NCBI GenBank assembly: GCA_013178155.1
Contig: JABLXH010000005.1
Coordinates: 29,293-93,292 of the forward strand
Source: Armatimonadota bacterium
GTDB lineage: Bacteria > Armatimonadota > Zipacnadia > Zipacnadales > UBA11051
Direction: 5' to 3'
DNA: 64,000 nucleotides
Shown: piece by piece, positions 9,025 to 17,982 of the stretch
How positions within the stretch are numbered: the stretch's first letter is position 1
How the letters are laid out: each line of letters begins with the position of its first letter
Made by a program: the position numbers and the translations under genes
The notes under the pieces: generated by a model
Database searches by the model: none
What the model was told of the DNA's origin: nothing
The model's input: the letters and a program-made list of their open reading frames with translations, nothing else

Positions 9025-9648
9025 TCAGCCGCGCAGCGCCGTGAGCGCCTCAGCGACAGCCGCCACGCGCTGGCCCAGAGCCCTGCAGATCAGCAATTCC
9101 GTCTCGTCGGGAGCCCGGTCACCCATGGCGCCGGCGAGGTGGGTCGGACCATACGGAGTGCCGCCGGTAGTTGTGGACAACAGCTCCTGCACCGAGTAAG
9201 GCACACCGACAATGACGAAGCCCAGGTGGATAAGCGGGGCGTAAGTGACCAGCGCCGTGACCTCCTGGCCGCCGTGCAGGCTGGCGGTGGACACAAAGAC
9301 GCCCGCGGGCTTGTTGATGGTGGCGCCTGAAAGCCAGACCCCCGCCAGACTGTCAATGAAGCTCTTCATCTGTGCAGCCATGTTGCCGAAGCGAGTTGGC
9401 GTGCCGATGCACACACCATCGGCTGCTGCGAGGTCTTCGGCAGTGACCAAGGCGTACTGGGCCATGAGGCGCTGGTGGGTGTCCTGCCAACGTTTGTCCT
9501 GTGCCATGATCTCCGGCGGCGTCAGGGTGTCGCCAGTGAAGGCAAGCTGCGGCTCGGCCCCTTGCTCGCGCACCCCTTCCGCCACTGCCAGAGCCATGGT
9601 CTCAGTGTTACCGTACCGGCTGTAAAACGGAATGTAGATCCGGGTCAT
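9025..9648 (-). CDS. wrbA: WrbA-type NAD(P)H:quinone oxidoreductase
   Basis: A 207-aa flavodoxin-fold protein expected to bind FMN and reduce quinones by two electrons. The FMN phosphate loop is SRYGNTETMA (about residues 9-18), GTPTRFGNMA provides the second flavin contact, and the STASLHGGQE loop is typical of WrbA. The ATG at 9648 is chosen because an AAGGTGG Shine-Dalgarno sits just upstream; the open frame upstream of it would overlap folB. It lies 28 bases after folB inside a folate gene run, an unusual place for WrbA. Alternative: another FMN reductase of the same family. Confidence 0.9.
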   Translation of the reverse strand: MTRIYIPFYSRYGNTETMALAVAEGVREQGAEPQLAFTGDTLTPPEIMAQDKRWQDTHQRLMAQYALVTAEDLAAADGVCIGTPTRFGNMAAQMKSFIDSLAGVWLSGATINKPAGVFVSTASLHGGQEVTALVTYAPLIHLGFVIVGVPYSVQELLSTTTGGTPYGPTHLAGAMGDRAPDETELLICRALGQRVAAVAEALTALRG

Positions 9649-9676
9649 CGTTTCCACCTTCCTCTCATCGGCTGGT

Positions 9677-10057
9677 CTACACCGATTCCGTATCCTCTCT
9701 CCGCCTAGTGATCTCCACCTCCGCGTAGTCCACCAGCCCGCCCAGCGGCACGCTCTGCTTGCGGGCGCGAACGGTGACTTCCTCGACGGCAAAGTGCTTC
9801 AGGATCGCCTCCGCCACGTCGTTGGCGAGGGCTTCCAGCAGCAGGTAGCTCTTGGTGGCCTCCACCCGGCTCACCAGATCGTAGACGGCCTTGTAGTCCA
9901 CGGTCTGTGTCAGGTCGTCCGTGCGTCCTGCGATGCTGAGGTCGCGGACCAACTCCACATCCAGCGCAAACTTGCCGCCCAGGCGGCGCTCGGAGTCATC
10001 CACGCCGTGGTACCCGTAGAAGCGCATGTTGACCAGACGAATGCGGTCGCGGGTCAT
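9677..10057 (-). CDS. folB: Dihydroneopterin aldolase
   Basis: A 126-aa protein of the FolB family, which converts 7,8-dihydroneopterin to 6-hydroxymethyl-dihydropterin and glycolaldehyde in folate synthesis and acts as a tunnel-fold octamer. The family motif FYGYHGVDDSER is at about residues 13-24, TVDYKAVYDLV at about 52-62 follows, the catalytic Lys region is in VTVRARKQSVPLGG, and the C-terminus has the usual VDYAEVEI strand. The ATG directly follows the TGA of the 5-formyl-THF cyclo-ligase gene (TGAATG), so the two are translationally coupled. No fused folK is present and folK is not elsewhere in the window. Confidence 0.92.
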   Translation of the reverse strand: MTRDRIRLVNMRFYGYHGVDDSERRLGGKFALDVELVRDLSIAGRTDDLTQTVDYKAVYDLVSRVEATKSYLLLEALANDVAEAILKHFAVEEVTVRARKQSVPLGGLVDYAEVEITRRREDTESV

Positions 10058-10690
10058 TCATCTGCCTCGGTTACGGCAGTGAGCCGCCGTCGTGTGTATG
10101 ATCCGTTCCTCGGTGGCCAGCACCGGCACTGGAACGTCTTTGGGCTTGTGTGGCACCGCGTCCACAATCTGAAGCTCAAAGGCCAGCCCCACCACGGCCC
10201 CCGCGGCCAGCGCGTGCCGTAGCTGGGGAAGCAGCATGTCGTAGAAACCCCCACCGTACCCCAGTCGATTGCCGGCCAGGTCGAAGGCAACGCCCGGCAC
10301 AAAGGCGAAGTCCACATCCCTCGGCATGACCTCGGGGCAGCGATCGGGTATCGGTTGCGGAATGCCCCACGGGCCGGGCCGCAGATCCCGTTGCAGGTCC
10401 TTGATGGTGTAGAGGTCCAACCTCCGCGGGTCCCGGCAAATCCTTGGCAGGACCACGTCTTGTCCCGCCCGCAGACAGGCGCTGATAAGCTCGCCGGTGT
10501 TGAGTTCGGTGCCAAAGCTGGCGAACAAGAGCACTGTGTCGGCTTCTGCCAGGGCCGGGAGGCTCAGGGCGTTCTGGACGATGCGCTGGCTGCGCTCCGC
10601 CACCTCCTCGGCGGTAAGCATCGCCCGTCGCGCGAGTATCTCCTGGCGCATCGCAGCCTTGGCCGCCTTCAGGTCCAGTGCCGCGCTCAA
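10058..10690 (-). CDS. 5-formyltetrahydrofolate cyclo-ligase
   Basis: A 210-aa protein that converts 5-formyl-THF to 5,10-methenyl-THF with ATP. The diagnostic PGVAFDLAGNRLGYGGGFYD block lies in the C-terminal half and the N-terminal K-x-x-M-R-Q-E helix is typical. The likely start is TTG at 10690, which overlaps the folP stop as TTGA; an ATG 13 residues further in (MRQEIL) is the alternative. In-frame sequence upstream of the TTG lies inside folP and is not expected to be used. The gene is squeezed between folP and folB with no gaps. Also known as ygfA/fau/MTHFS in other bacteria. Confidence 0.92.
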   Translation of the reverse strand: MSAALDLKAAKAAMRQEILARRAMLTAEEVAERSQRIVQNALSLPALAEADTVLLFASFGTELNTGELISACLRAGQDVVLPRICRDPRRLDLYTIKDLQRDLRPGPWGIPQPIPDRCPEVMPRDVDFAFVPGVAFDLAGNRLGYGGGFYDMLLPQLRHALAAGAVVGLAFELQIVDAVPHKPKDVPVPVLATEERIIHTTAAHCRNRGR

Positions 10691-11598
10691 CTGGCCCCCG
10701 CCTCCATGACACGGACCGGCGGCCTCTGCCAGTCCCTTCCCTGGACTGCAGCCACGATGCGCACCATGTCCGCGGCGGCCGCAACGTCGTGGACCCGCAC
10801 CAGGCTCGCTCCCTGGGCGACTCCCATGGTATGCATCGTCACCGTACCGGCTAGACGGTCCTCCACTGTTCTGCCAGTAAGCTCGCCCAGCGTGCGCTTG
10901 CGCGACGCCCCCAGCAACACCGGCCGTCCAAGTGAGCAAAGCTCCCCCAGACGCCGGACGAGCTCCAGATTGTGGGCGGCCGTCTTGCCGAAACCGAAGC
11001 CCGGGTCCAGGATAATCCGGCTTTCCGCGATGCCCGCAGCGATTGCCGCGCTCACCCTTTGCGCCAGGAAAGCCCGGACTTCACCCACCACGTCAGCGTA
11101 GGCGGGTGCCTGCTGCATGTCGCGAGGCTGCCCCTGCATGTGCATGATACAGACCGCCACGCCTGTCTCAGCCGCCAGCTCCAGCATGCCCGGTTGGCGA
11201 AGACCCCACACGTCGTTGATGATCGTGGCCCCAGCAGCTATCGCCTCCCGGGCCACTTCCGGCTTGCTGGTGTCCACGGAGATGGGGCGGTCGCAGCAGG
11301 CGGCCAGGCGCTGGATCACCGGGATGACCCGCCGCAGCTCCTCGGCCGCCGGCACGCCCTCACTGCCAGGCCGTGTGGACTCACCACCGACGTCGAGGAT
11401 GTCCGCACCCTCGTCCACGAAGCGTTCTGCCTGCTCGACGGCATCTACCTGGTTCCGCAGCCCATCACCGGAGAATGAGTCCGGGGTGACGTTGATGATG
11501 CCCATGACCACGGCACGTCCGCCGAAACTCACGAGGTAACGCCCGCAGCGAATCGGGGGGGGCGAGACAGTGGATGTGCCGGCAATGGATAGCGCCAT
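10687..11598 (-). CDS. folP: Dihydropteroate synthase
   Basis: A 303-aa FolP that condenses 6-hydroxymethyl-dihydropterin pyrophosphate with p-aminobenzoate to dihydropteroate. Signatures in order: MGIINVTPDSFSGDG (pterin/pyrophosphate loop), DVGGESTRPGS, IINDVWG, LDPGFGFGKT with the following helix, and GASRKRTLG. The ATG at 11598 is preferred, with GGAAG upstream; a GTG at 11646 is also in frame but would have almost no leader behind the promoter at 11668-11696. It heads the folP-5FCL-folB-wrbA-fhs run. Length is close to the bacterial norm of 270-290 aa. Confidence 0.94.
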   Translation of the reverse strand: MALSIAGTSTVSPPPIRCGRYLVSFGGRAVVMGIINVTPDSFSGDGLRNQVDAVEQAERFVDEGADILDVGGESTRPGSEGVPAAEELRRVIPVIQRLAACCDRPISVDTSKPEVAREAIAAGATIINDVWGLRQPGMLELAAETGVAVCIMHMQGQPRDMQQAPAYADVVGEVRAFLAQRVSAAIAAGIAESRIILDPGFGFGKTAAHNLELVRRLGELCSLGRPVLLGASRKRTLGELTGRTVEDRLAGTVTMHTMGVAQGASLVRVHDVAAAADMVRIVAAVQGRDWQRPPVRVMEAGAS

Positions 11599-11667
11599 GT
11601 CTTCCGCATGCAATCGCGCGGCCCGGGAGATCCTGCGGGCCTCCACCGGGTCGCGCTGGTTGGGGGG

Positions 11668-11696
11668 TATATACCTGCTTGCGGCGTTCCCGTCAA
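11668..11696 (-). promoter_or_regulatory. Sigma-A-type promoter of the folate operon
   Basis: On the minus strand TTGACG (11696-11691), a 17-base spacer and TATATA (11673-11668) form a near-consensus promoter in the 66-base gap between the AMP-ligase stop and folP. Transcription would start near 11661, about 60 bases ahead of the preferred folP ATG. Confidence 0.75.
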
Positions 11697-11712
11697 GCCG
11701 ATTTGGCTTTCC

Positions 11713-13230
11713 TCAGGCTTCCTCGCCCTTTAGCCGCCGCTTAACCACCTTGCCCGAGGGGTTGCGTGGCAGAGCCTCTACGAACTCGACAGCCTGGGGC
11801 ACCTTGTAGCTCGCCAGCCGCTCGCTACACCAACGCCTCAGGTCTCGCTCGGAGGCTTCGTGCCCGGGGCGGAGCACAACTACAGCACGGACCACCTCGC
11901 CGAAGACGGCGTGCGGCTCACCGATGACCGCGGCTTCGGCCACCGCCGGGTGGCGTGTCAGGACATTCTCCACTTCCACCGGGTACACGTTCTCTCCTCC
12001 GACGATGATCAATTCCTTCTTGCGGCCCTGGAGGAATATAAAGCCCTCGCTGTCCATCAAGGCGGTGTCACCGGTGTGCAACCATCCGTCCACGATGGCT
12101 TCGGCCGTTGCTTCCGGCCGATTGTAATAGCCCTTGACGATGCTCGGTCCTCTGATCAGCAGTTCGCCCACCTGTCCCGGTGGCAGCGTCCGCCCGGCGT
12201 CATCTACGATCCTGGCCTCCAGGCCAGGGACCACCCGCCCTATCGACTCGGGCCTTACGAGAGCCTGGTCACTGGGCAGGACGCTGGTGCACGACGTCGT
12301 CTCTGTGAGACCAAAGAAGTTATGCAGGAGCTTGTCAGGGTATAGCTCCCGAAGGCGCTCGATGGCTCGAACGGGCATCGGCGCCCCCGAGTAGGCCAGG
12401 AGACGGAGGCTGGGCAGTTTCCTGGCCTCGATGCCTGGTGTCTGCACCAGCAGTATCATCGTTGTCGGCACGGCGAAGAAAGTGGTGCACTGATGGCGCT
12501 CGATCAGGTCAAGCACGTTCGCCGGGCTTGGATCGGCCGACACTACAACCGTCGCGCCCTGGTGGAAAGCCGTCGGCATGATGGTGTTCAGTCCTGTGAC
12601 GTGGAACAACGGCACTACCAACAGGTGAACATCATCGGGACGGAAGCCATGGCCAACTATCGTCGCTTGCACGTTGAAAAGCACGTTGCCGTGGGTGATC
12701 ATGGCGCCTTTGGGCAAGCCCGTGGTACCGGAGGTGTAGATGATGGCGGCTACCTCATCGCTGTCCGCCTCGTAGGGTGGGGAGTCCTGGCCACTTGAGA
12801 GCATGTCGCTGACATCGCGGGCGGCGCCGTTACCGAAGCCCACCCCAACTACCGCCTCGACGCTCTGCAGCCCCTGGATGGCCTCTTGCACTGTCTCCCA
12901 CAGGGTCTTGTGCACGATCACCAGCCGGGCACCAGCATCCTCCAGCATGAAGCGCATCTCACCGGCCTTGAGGCGGATATTGATGGGCAGCGCCGTGGCT
13001 CCGGCCCGGATGCAGCCCAGATAGCAGACGATTGAGTGCAGGCAGTTGGGCATCACCAGTGCCACCCGGTCGCCGGGGGCGATGTCGTAATCCTCGCGCA
13101 GGCCCGCAGCGAACGAGCCGATCATGTGGTCCAGCTCAGCGTAAGTATATTCCCGGCCGTCATGGATGACAGCGATGCGTGTTGCGTGCTTGGTTGCAGC
13201 CTGGGTCCAGAGGTCGGTGAGGTTGCGCAT
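11713..13230 (-). CDS. AMP-dependent acyl-CoA synthetase/ligase
   Basis: A 505-aa class I adenylate-forming enzyme expected to activate a carboxylic acid as acyl-AMP and transfer it to CoA. Seen: the P-loop IIYTSGTTGLPKGAM (about residues 165-180), the A5 block FFGLTETT, the A7 motif LHTGD, the A8 hinge GRKKELIIVGGENVYP and the A10 catalytic lysine in NPSGKVVKR near the C-terminus, so all core motifs are intact. The substrate cannot be told from these motifs; medium/long-chain fatty acids or aromatic acids are possible. It is followed by folP after 66 bases that contain a strong promoter, so it may be a separate unit. Confidence 0.9.
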   Translation of the reverse strand: MRNLTDLWTQAATKHATRIAVIHDGREYTYAELDHMIGSFAAGLREDYDIAPGDRVALVMPNCLHSIVCYLGCIRAGATALPINIRLKAGEMRFMLEDAGARLVIVHKTLWETVQEAIQGLQSVEAVVGVGFGNGAARDVSDMLSSGQDSPPYEADSDEVAAIIYTSGTTGLPKGAMITHGNVLFNVQATIVGHGFRPDDVHLLVVPLFHVTGLNTIMPTAFHQGATVVVSADPSPANVLDLIERHQCTTFFAVPTTMILLVQTPGIEARKLPSLRLLAYSGAPMPVRAIERLRELYPDKLLHNFFGLTETTSCTSVLPSDQALVRPESIGRVVPGLEARIVDDAGRTLPPGQVGELLIRGPSIVKGYYNRPEATAEAIVDGWLHTGDTALMDSEGFIFLQGRKKELIIVGGENVYPVEVENVLTRHPAVAEAAVIGEPHAVFGEVVRAVVVLRPGHEASERDLRRWCSERLASYKVPQAVEFVEALPRNPSGKVVKRRLKGEEA

Positions 13231-13257
13231 GGCGTGAGAGTCGTCTCCGCGATGATC

Positions 13258-14529
13258 CTAACGCAAGGTATGCAGGGCCATGCCGGCCACGCCCAGCGCG
13301 CCGGACGCCGCCAGAGCCATCAGTGCTGGCCGCCCCACCGCCACGCCGGCGACAGACACGGCATAGATGCCCTTGGCGATGTTGTTGCTGGCGGCCGCGA
13401 TGGCCACAGCCATCGCGGCGGCGGACAGTGGCGTACCGACTTGGGCGCTCTGCGTTAAGCCCATCACAAACGGGTCCACATCGGTCACTCCCATCACCGC
13501 CGCCAGGGCGTAGACACCGCCACTGCCCAGGTACTGGACGACCAGCCGCGTGACCACGGTCAGGACGAGAAACACGGCCGCGAAGAGAAAGGCGGTCTGC
13601 AGCTCCAGCGGATTCTGCCCGATGTCCGCGCCCGGCGCAGCCGGCGCCTCAGGCTGACGCTCGCTGCGCAGGATGAAGAAGGCAGCGCTCCCGGTGGCCG
13701 CAGCGAGGAGCAGCAGGACGGGCAGCGTGTGCATACCCAGCACCGGGTTGAAGATGTAGATGAGCACGCACAGCCGCACGTACATCACCGCGGAGGCGGC
13801 CACGATGGCCCCGGCGTAGCGACGCGGCTGGTCGGTTCCGACGGACCGGCGAGACAGTGAGATGGTCGTCACGGTGCTGGAGTACGCTCCCCCGAGCACA
13901 GCGGTGAGCAGTGCGCTGTCACCAGCCCGCAGGAACCGCTGAAGGAGGTAGCTGGCGTATGAGATGGCGCTCACCGCGACCACAACCAGCCAGGTCTGCT
14001 GCGGGTTGAGCCGAAACTGCGTGAACTCCTGGTTCGGCACGATCGGCAGAATGACGGCCGTCAGCAGGAGGAACCTGACAAAGGTCACCAGCTCCCCCCG
14101 GTCAAGTCTGGCGGCTAGCCCCTGCAGCGGCCGTTTCGCGCTGAGCAGCAGGACATCGGCCACGGCCAGCGTCACCGCGATCCAGTACTCGCTGCGCGCC
14201 ACCAGGGCGCCCATGGCGAAGGCCACCAGCGCGGCCAGTTCACTGGTAAAGCCGTAGGTGCCGTCGCGCTGCTTATGGAGATACGAGGCAATGAGAAAGG
14301 CCGTTACCGCCAGCAGTCCCGCGGTGAAAGGCACCATGCTGTCCGGTGAGAGCAAGACCAGCGTATAGCCGAAGAGCGCGATGAGGACAAACGTGCGCAC
14401 GCCTGCCGCGATGTACTTGCCAGGCTGCAGCTTGTGCTCCTCGCGCTCCAGCCCCATGAGCAGGGACAGGAGCAGAACGAGAGCGATCTGAGCAAACGAA
14501 GACGAGGCTATCTCACGGACCGTGTCCAT
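13258..14529 (-). CDS. MgtC/SapB-family membrane protein with DUF4010
   Basis: A 423-aa integral membrane protein with about 11-12 hydrophobic segments. The N-terminal ~130 residues follow the MgtC/SapB pattern: a helix, then MGLEREEHKLQPGKYIAAG with the conserved R-E pair and an AGVRTF segment. The remainder resembles DUF4010 (FRLNPQQTW and GGAYSSTVTTISLSRRS are recognisable). MgtC relatives are tied to Mg2+ limitation and acid stress, but DUF4010 fusions have no known biochemical role. It ends 27 bases before the start of the acyl-CoA ligase, so co-transcription is plausible. Confidence 0.82.
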   Translation of the reverse strand: MDTVREIASSSFAQIALVLLLSLLMGLEREEHKLQPGKYIAAGVRTFVLIALFGYTLVLLSPDSMVPFTAGLLAVTAFLIASYLHKQRDGTYGFTSELAALVAFAMGALVARSEYWIAVTLAVADVLLLSAKRPLQGLAARLDRGELVTFVRFLLLTAVILPIVPNQEFTQFRLNPQQTWLVVVAVSAISYASYLLQRFLRAGDSALLTAVLGGAYSSTVTTISLSRRSVGTDQPRRYAGAIVAASAVMYVRLCVLIYIFNPVLGMHTLPVLLLLAAATGSAAFFILRSERQPEAPAAPGADIGQNPLELQTAFLFAAVFLVLTVVTRLVVQYLGSGGVYALAAVMGVTDVDPFVMGLTQSAQVGTPLSAAAMAVAIAAASNNIAKGIYAVSVAGVAVGRPALMALAASGALGVAGMALHTLR

Positions 14530-14816
14530 CCCATGGCTACCCTGACTGTTGTCGGCTGGTCATATAGCCGTCCCACAGCGTGTAGTCCGCCGCGACGTCT
14601 CTGTGGCAGCAGGCGCAACACCGGTCCAGACGGTGGCACCGCATCCAGAGCCCTCGCCACCAAACCATCGGCGACCACCAGGACCGCCTTGACCCCGCTG
14701 ACCTGCATTGGCACCCTTCCTCTCCGGAACGGCGCGAACCTTCGTCCAGTACGGAGGGTTAGCCCGAAGGCAAGCAGAAGGAACCTGATCATCCCGTCAG
14801 TTTGTGGAGGCAGGTC
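14530..14816. other. Divergent intergenic region, no gene recognised
   Basis: These 287 bases separate two divergent genes (MgtC-like on -, DUF6259 protein on +). I see no convincing promoter pair, RNA motif or repeat. A 94-codon minus-strand frame (14508-14792) begins with a short hydrophobic run but becomes Arg-rich and overlaps the start of the MgtC gene; I do not accept it as a gene. GGAGG at 14806-14810 is the ribosome site of the next gene. Confidence 0.5.
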
Positions 14817-17800
14817 ATGTCTCGGTTCCCCGCCGTCTGGCTGATGGTCTCACCGCTTCTGGCGGCGCCACCGGCCACAGGTCTTGAGCTCGTGCCCGTG
14901 CCGGACGTGCCTTGGTTTGAGCTCCGCGCCCCTGGGCTCAGCTCGGAACCGCTGATTGTGCGGCTCCCGGAGCACATCGTCACCCTGGAGGGCCTCGTCC
15001 CGCAGGGGGTGGTCTGGGAGCAGGCAAACGAGGGGTGTTGGCGCTTCCGCTGGGAGGCTGACCGTAGCCTGAAAACCGCCAAGCAGACCGATTTCAGGGG
15101 TGAGGTGACCACTGCTGCTGACGAGGTGGCTTTCACGTTCCACATTACCAACCCCACCGACTCAGCCTGGACCTCGGAACGGTACAACGCCTTTGATGTC
15201 ATCTGCGGCCGCATTCCGGGCCTGCGCGATCCGGAGGGCACCCGCACCTTTGTCTACGTGAACGATCGCTTCGTGAGCGTCAAGGAGGCCCTCGGCGATC
15301 AGCTTCAGCCCGGGCAGGCGAGCTGGATGGTGCTCCGCGGCAGCCATCAGGCACCGGATTTCCGCCAGTACACCCACCGTCTCATGGCCCGCACCTCGGA
15401 GGATGGACAATGGGTAGTGGCCATAGCCAGCGACACAGGTGACGGCGCGACTTTCAACCTCGATCCCGACACGTCCTGCATCCATCAGAACCGGACGTGG
15501 AAACCGCTCCAAGCGAGAGAGAGTCGGGTACTGCGGGGGAAAGTGTACGTTCTGCAGGGCGGTCTCGCGGACCTCTGGGAACGCTACCTGGCCGACGAGC
15601 GCACTTGGGCCCGGGACCGGGATACGGCCCAGGTACAGGGCCAGCAGGGCGCCAAGCAGGAACAGGAGACCGTTGTGGGTTACCTGCCCACAGTATGGGC
15701 GCCGCCCACGCCATCGCCCACGTTGCAGCGACTGGCTCGCATGCGACCAGTGTCACTGCCCGAACATCCATTGGCCGCCTGGGTCGCCGACCGCCTGGCA
15801 CGAGACACCGGGCAGCGCGCTGAACGCAGCGCTATCGCCGGAGAGCTAGCGGCTTTCCGGAAGACGGAGAGGACCTGGGTGAGGCAGGATGGCAGTGGCC
15901 TGTGGATCAGCAACGGCGAGGTCGGTGTGGCACTACTGCCGCCGGCCGAGGGCTTGGCAATCGCCAGCCTGTATCATCTGCCGACACGGACCGAGTGCAT
16001 CTTCAGCCCCCCCACGTCGGGGCCGCCGTGGCGTCTCCAGCGGTTCGAGGGCGCGGGTCTGGTAGATGATTCCCCCACACAGGGCGCCCCGGAGGTGCAG
16101 GTCATCTGTCGGAGAGGCGGCGCTACGGTGCACATGGTGTGGCGGGGACCGGTGGCGGTGCACGCAACGCTGACACTACCCCCGGCTGGCAGTTTGCTTC
16201 GCTGGCGGGCTCAGCTCATCCCGCGTGAGGGGCAAGCGCTGCCATACGCGCTGCACTTCCCGGTTATCCACGGTCTCGGGGCGCCAGGGGAGAACGACAT
16301 CACCACTAGCTGGGGTAGTGGAAGAGGTCAGCTCTTCCGTGGGGCCCGGGCCAGACTGTGGAACAGCGACTGCCGATACCCCGACAGCAACTGGACCACC
16401 CAGATGCTGTCCATGAGTTTCGGTCCGTCCGTATTGTACCTGGCCTGCCACGATGGGACGTATCAGACCAAGTCCTTCGCCCTGGATCCGGGGGGTGAGT
16501 TCCGCTTCACCAACTACGTACCACAGAACGGCTCCGGGAAGCCGCTCATGTACGAATCCCCGGAGATGGTCATTGGCCCCCTGGAGGGCGACTGGTTCAC
16601 CGCCGCCCAGACGTACCGCCAGTGGGCGCTTCGGCAGCAGTGGTGTGCTGCCGGCCCACTCCGCCAGCGCGTTCGCAGGGGCCAGATGGCTCGTGCCTTG
16701 CTCGAAGCCCCCTTTGTCGCCAAACCCAACTGGACCTTTGGTGATGGTGATGACTGGAGCAAGCACTTGCTCGCTACGGAGATCTATGGTCTCAGGCACC
16801 TAGGCGCTGACCGCGAACTCGTGGGGCGCGACCTGCCTGTCTCCGTCTGGTGGTACGGTTGGGAGAACGAACGCTTCGATGACGATACGCCGATCTTCAC
16901 ACCCCGTGAAGGAGTGGCCCAGGCCTTCCGCCGGCAGGTAGAGGAAGGTCTCACCGTGATGCCCTACACCCAGTCTCTGCTGTGGGACACCGAGACCCCA
17001 CGCTTCGACGCGGAGGCGCGGGCCGCAGTGTGCAAGTCGCGGGACGGCCTGCCCCAGGTCACGCAATGGCACTGGTGCGAGGCCGCGAGCATGTGCCTGT
17101 CGCAGCAGGTCTGTCAGAAGGCTTCCATCGGTCTGGCCCGGACCGTCGCAGAAGCGGGTGCCAACGCCATCTACCTGGATGCTTTCCCCGTGATGAGAGA
17201 GTGCTGGGACACCGCTCACGGCCATCCGCTGGGCGTCGGCGGCAACTGGTGGGCAGACAGCGTGCGCAGCATCCTAAGAGGCATCAAGGCCCAGCAAGGG
17301 CCTCAATTCGGCATCATGCAGGAGTACTACTCAGAACCCTACCTGGACCTGGTGGACTTGCAGATGAGCTGGTGGTACGTGGAGGAGACCGACTGCCCCC
17401 TGTTGCCGGCCATCTATAGCCAGTACGCCGTGTGGTCCGGCAGCCATACCCACAAGCACTACCCGGACGATATCATCTCATTTCGGATCAAGCAGGGCCG
17501 GTGCCTGCTTTGGGGCAGCCAACTCGGGCGCGCGCAGTTCTCCGACTATCTCTCTGACGAGGCCAAGGCCACCTTTCTCCGTCAGGCCGTGCGTCTGCGT
17601 TACCGTCTGACTGACGTGCTGACCTACGGGCGGATGTTGCGGCCGCCCCCCTGGGAGTGCCCGGTGCCCCGGGTGACCGCAGAGAAATGGAACATGGGCC
17701 ACCTCGGCACTCGCCGGCTGGAGTATGATGCGGTGGAGAGCGCTCTTTGGCGTGCCGACGACGGCAGCGCGGTGCTTCTGCTGGCCAACTACGACGATGC

Positions 17801-17978
17801 GCCGCACAACGTGCGCTTTCGGGTCAGCCCGTGGTGGCGAGGGGCGCAGGCTCGTGCCAGCCTGCTAGGCGGCGACCAGGAGCGAACATGGCGAGCCACG
17901 GTGCGAGCGGGAGACCTCCTGGACCTCGAGCTCCCCGACGCCGCAGTCTGCGCACTGCGTTTCGTACCCGCAGATTGA
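14817..17978 (+). CDS. Large secreted DUF6259-type protein, putative glycosidase
   Basis: A 1053-aa secreted protein (signal peptide about 1-20, ending LAAPPATG). The N-terminal half is beta-rich and could be a supersandwich domain of the kind found in GH31/GH36-type enzymes. The middle (about residues 600-880) looks like a TIM barrel: WWYGWENERFDDD, MPYTQSLLWD, ANAIYLDAFP with an acidic candidate nucleophile, and MQEYYSEPY. This layout agrees with DUF6259 proteins of Armatimonadota and Planctomycetota. A small beta domain closes the protein. The ATG at 14817 follows GGAGG. Catalysis is inferred; no substrate can be named. It converges with the glycosidase-like gene at 17983. Confidence 0.65.
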   Translation: MSRFPAVWLMVSPLLAAPPATGLELVPVPDVPWFELRAPGLSSEPLIVRLPEHIVTLEGLVPQGVVWEQANEGCWRFRWEADRSLKTAKQTDFRGEVTTAADEVAFTFHITNPTDSAWTSERYNAFDVICGRIPGLRDPEGTRTFVYVNDRFVSVKEALGDQLQPGQASWMVLRGSHQAPDFRQYTHRLMARTSEDGQWVVAIASDTGDGATFNLDPDTSCIHQNRTWKPLQARESRVLRGKVYVLQGGLADLWERYLADERTWARDRDTAQVQGQQGAKQEQETVVGYLPTVWAPPTPSPTLQRLARMRPVSLPEHPLAAWVADRLARDTGQRAERSAIAGELAAFRKTERTWVRQDGSGLWISNGEVGVALLPPAEGLAIASLYHLPTRTECIFSPPTSGPPWRLQRFEGAGLVDDSPTQGAPEVQVICRRGGATVHMVWRGPVAVHATLTLPPAGSLLRWRAQLIPREGQALPYALHFPVIHGLGAPGENDITTSWGSGRGQLFRGARARLWNSDCRYPDSNWTTQMLSMSFGPSVLYLACHDGTYQTKSFALDPGGEFRFTNYVPQNGSGKPLMYESPEMVIGPLEGDWFTAAQTYRQWALRQQWCAAGPLRQRVRRGQMARALLEAPFVAKPNWTFGDGDDWSKHLLATEIYGLRHLGADRELVGRDLPVSVWWYGWENERFDDDTPIFTPREGVAQAFRRQVEEGLTVMPYTQSLLWDTETPRFDAEARAAVCKSRDGLPQVTQWHWCEAASMCLSQQVCQKASIGLARTVAEAGANAIYLDAFPVMRECWDTAHGHPLGVGGNWWADSVRSILRGIKAQQGPQFGIMQEYYSEPYLDLVDLQMSWWYVEETDCPLLPAIYSQYAVWSGSHTHKHYPDDIISFRIKQGRCLLWGSQLGRAQFSDYLSDEAKATFLRQAVRLRYRLTDVLTYGRMLRPPPWECPVPRVTAEKWNMGHLGTRRLEYDAVESALWRADDGSAVLLLANYDDAPHNVRFRVSPWWRGAQARASLLGGDQERTWRATVRAGDLLDLELPDAAVCALRFVPAD

Positions 17979-17982
17979 GAGC

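Noticed and set aside
14508..14792. Small minus-strand frame upstream of the MgtC-like gene
   Set aside because: Begins with a short hydrophobic stretch but then becomes Arg/Pro-rich, overlaps the start of the next gene, and has only a weak ribosome site.
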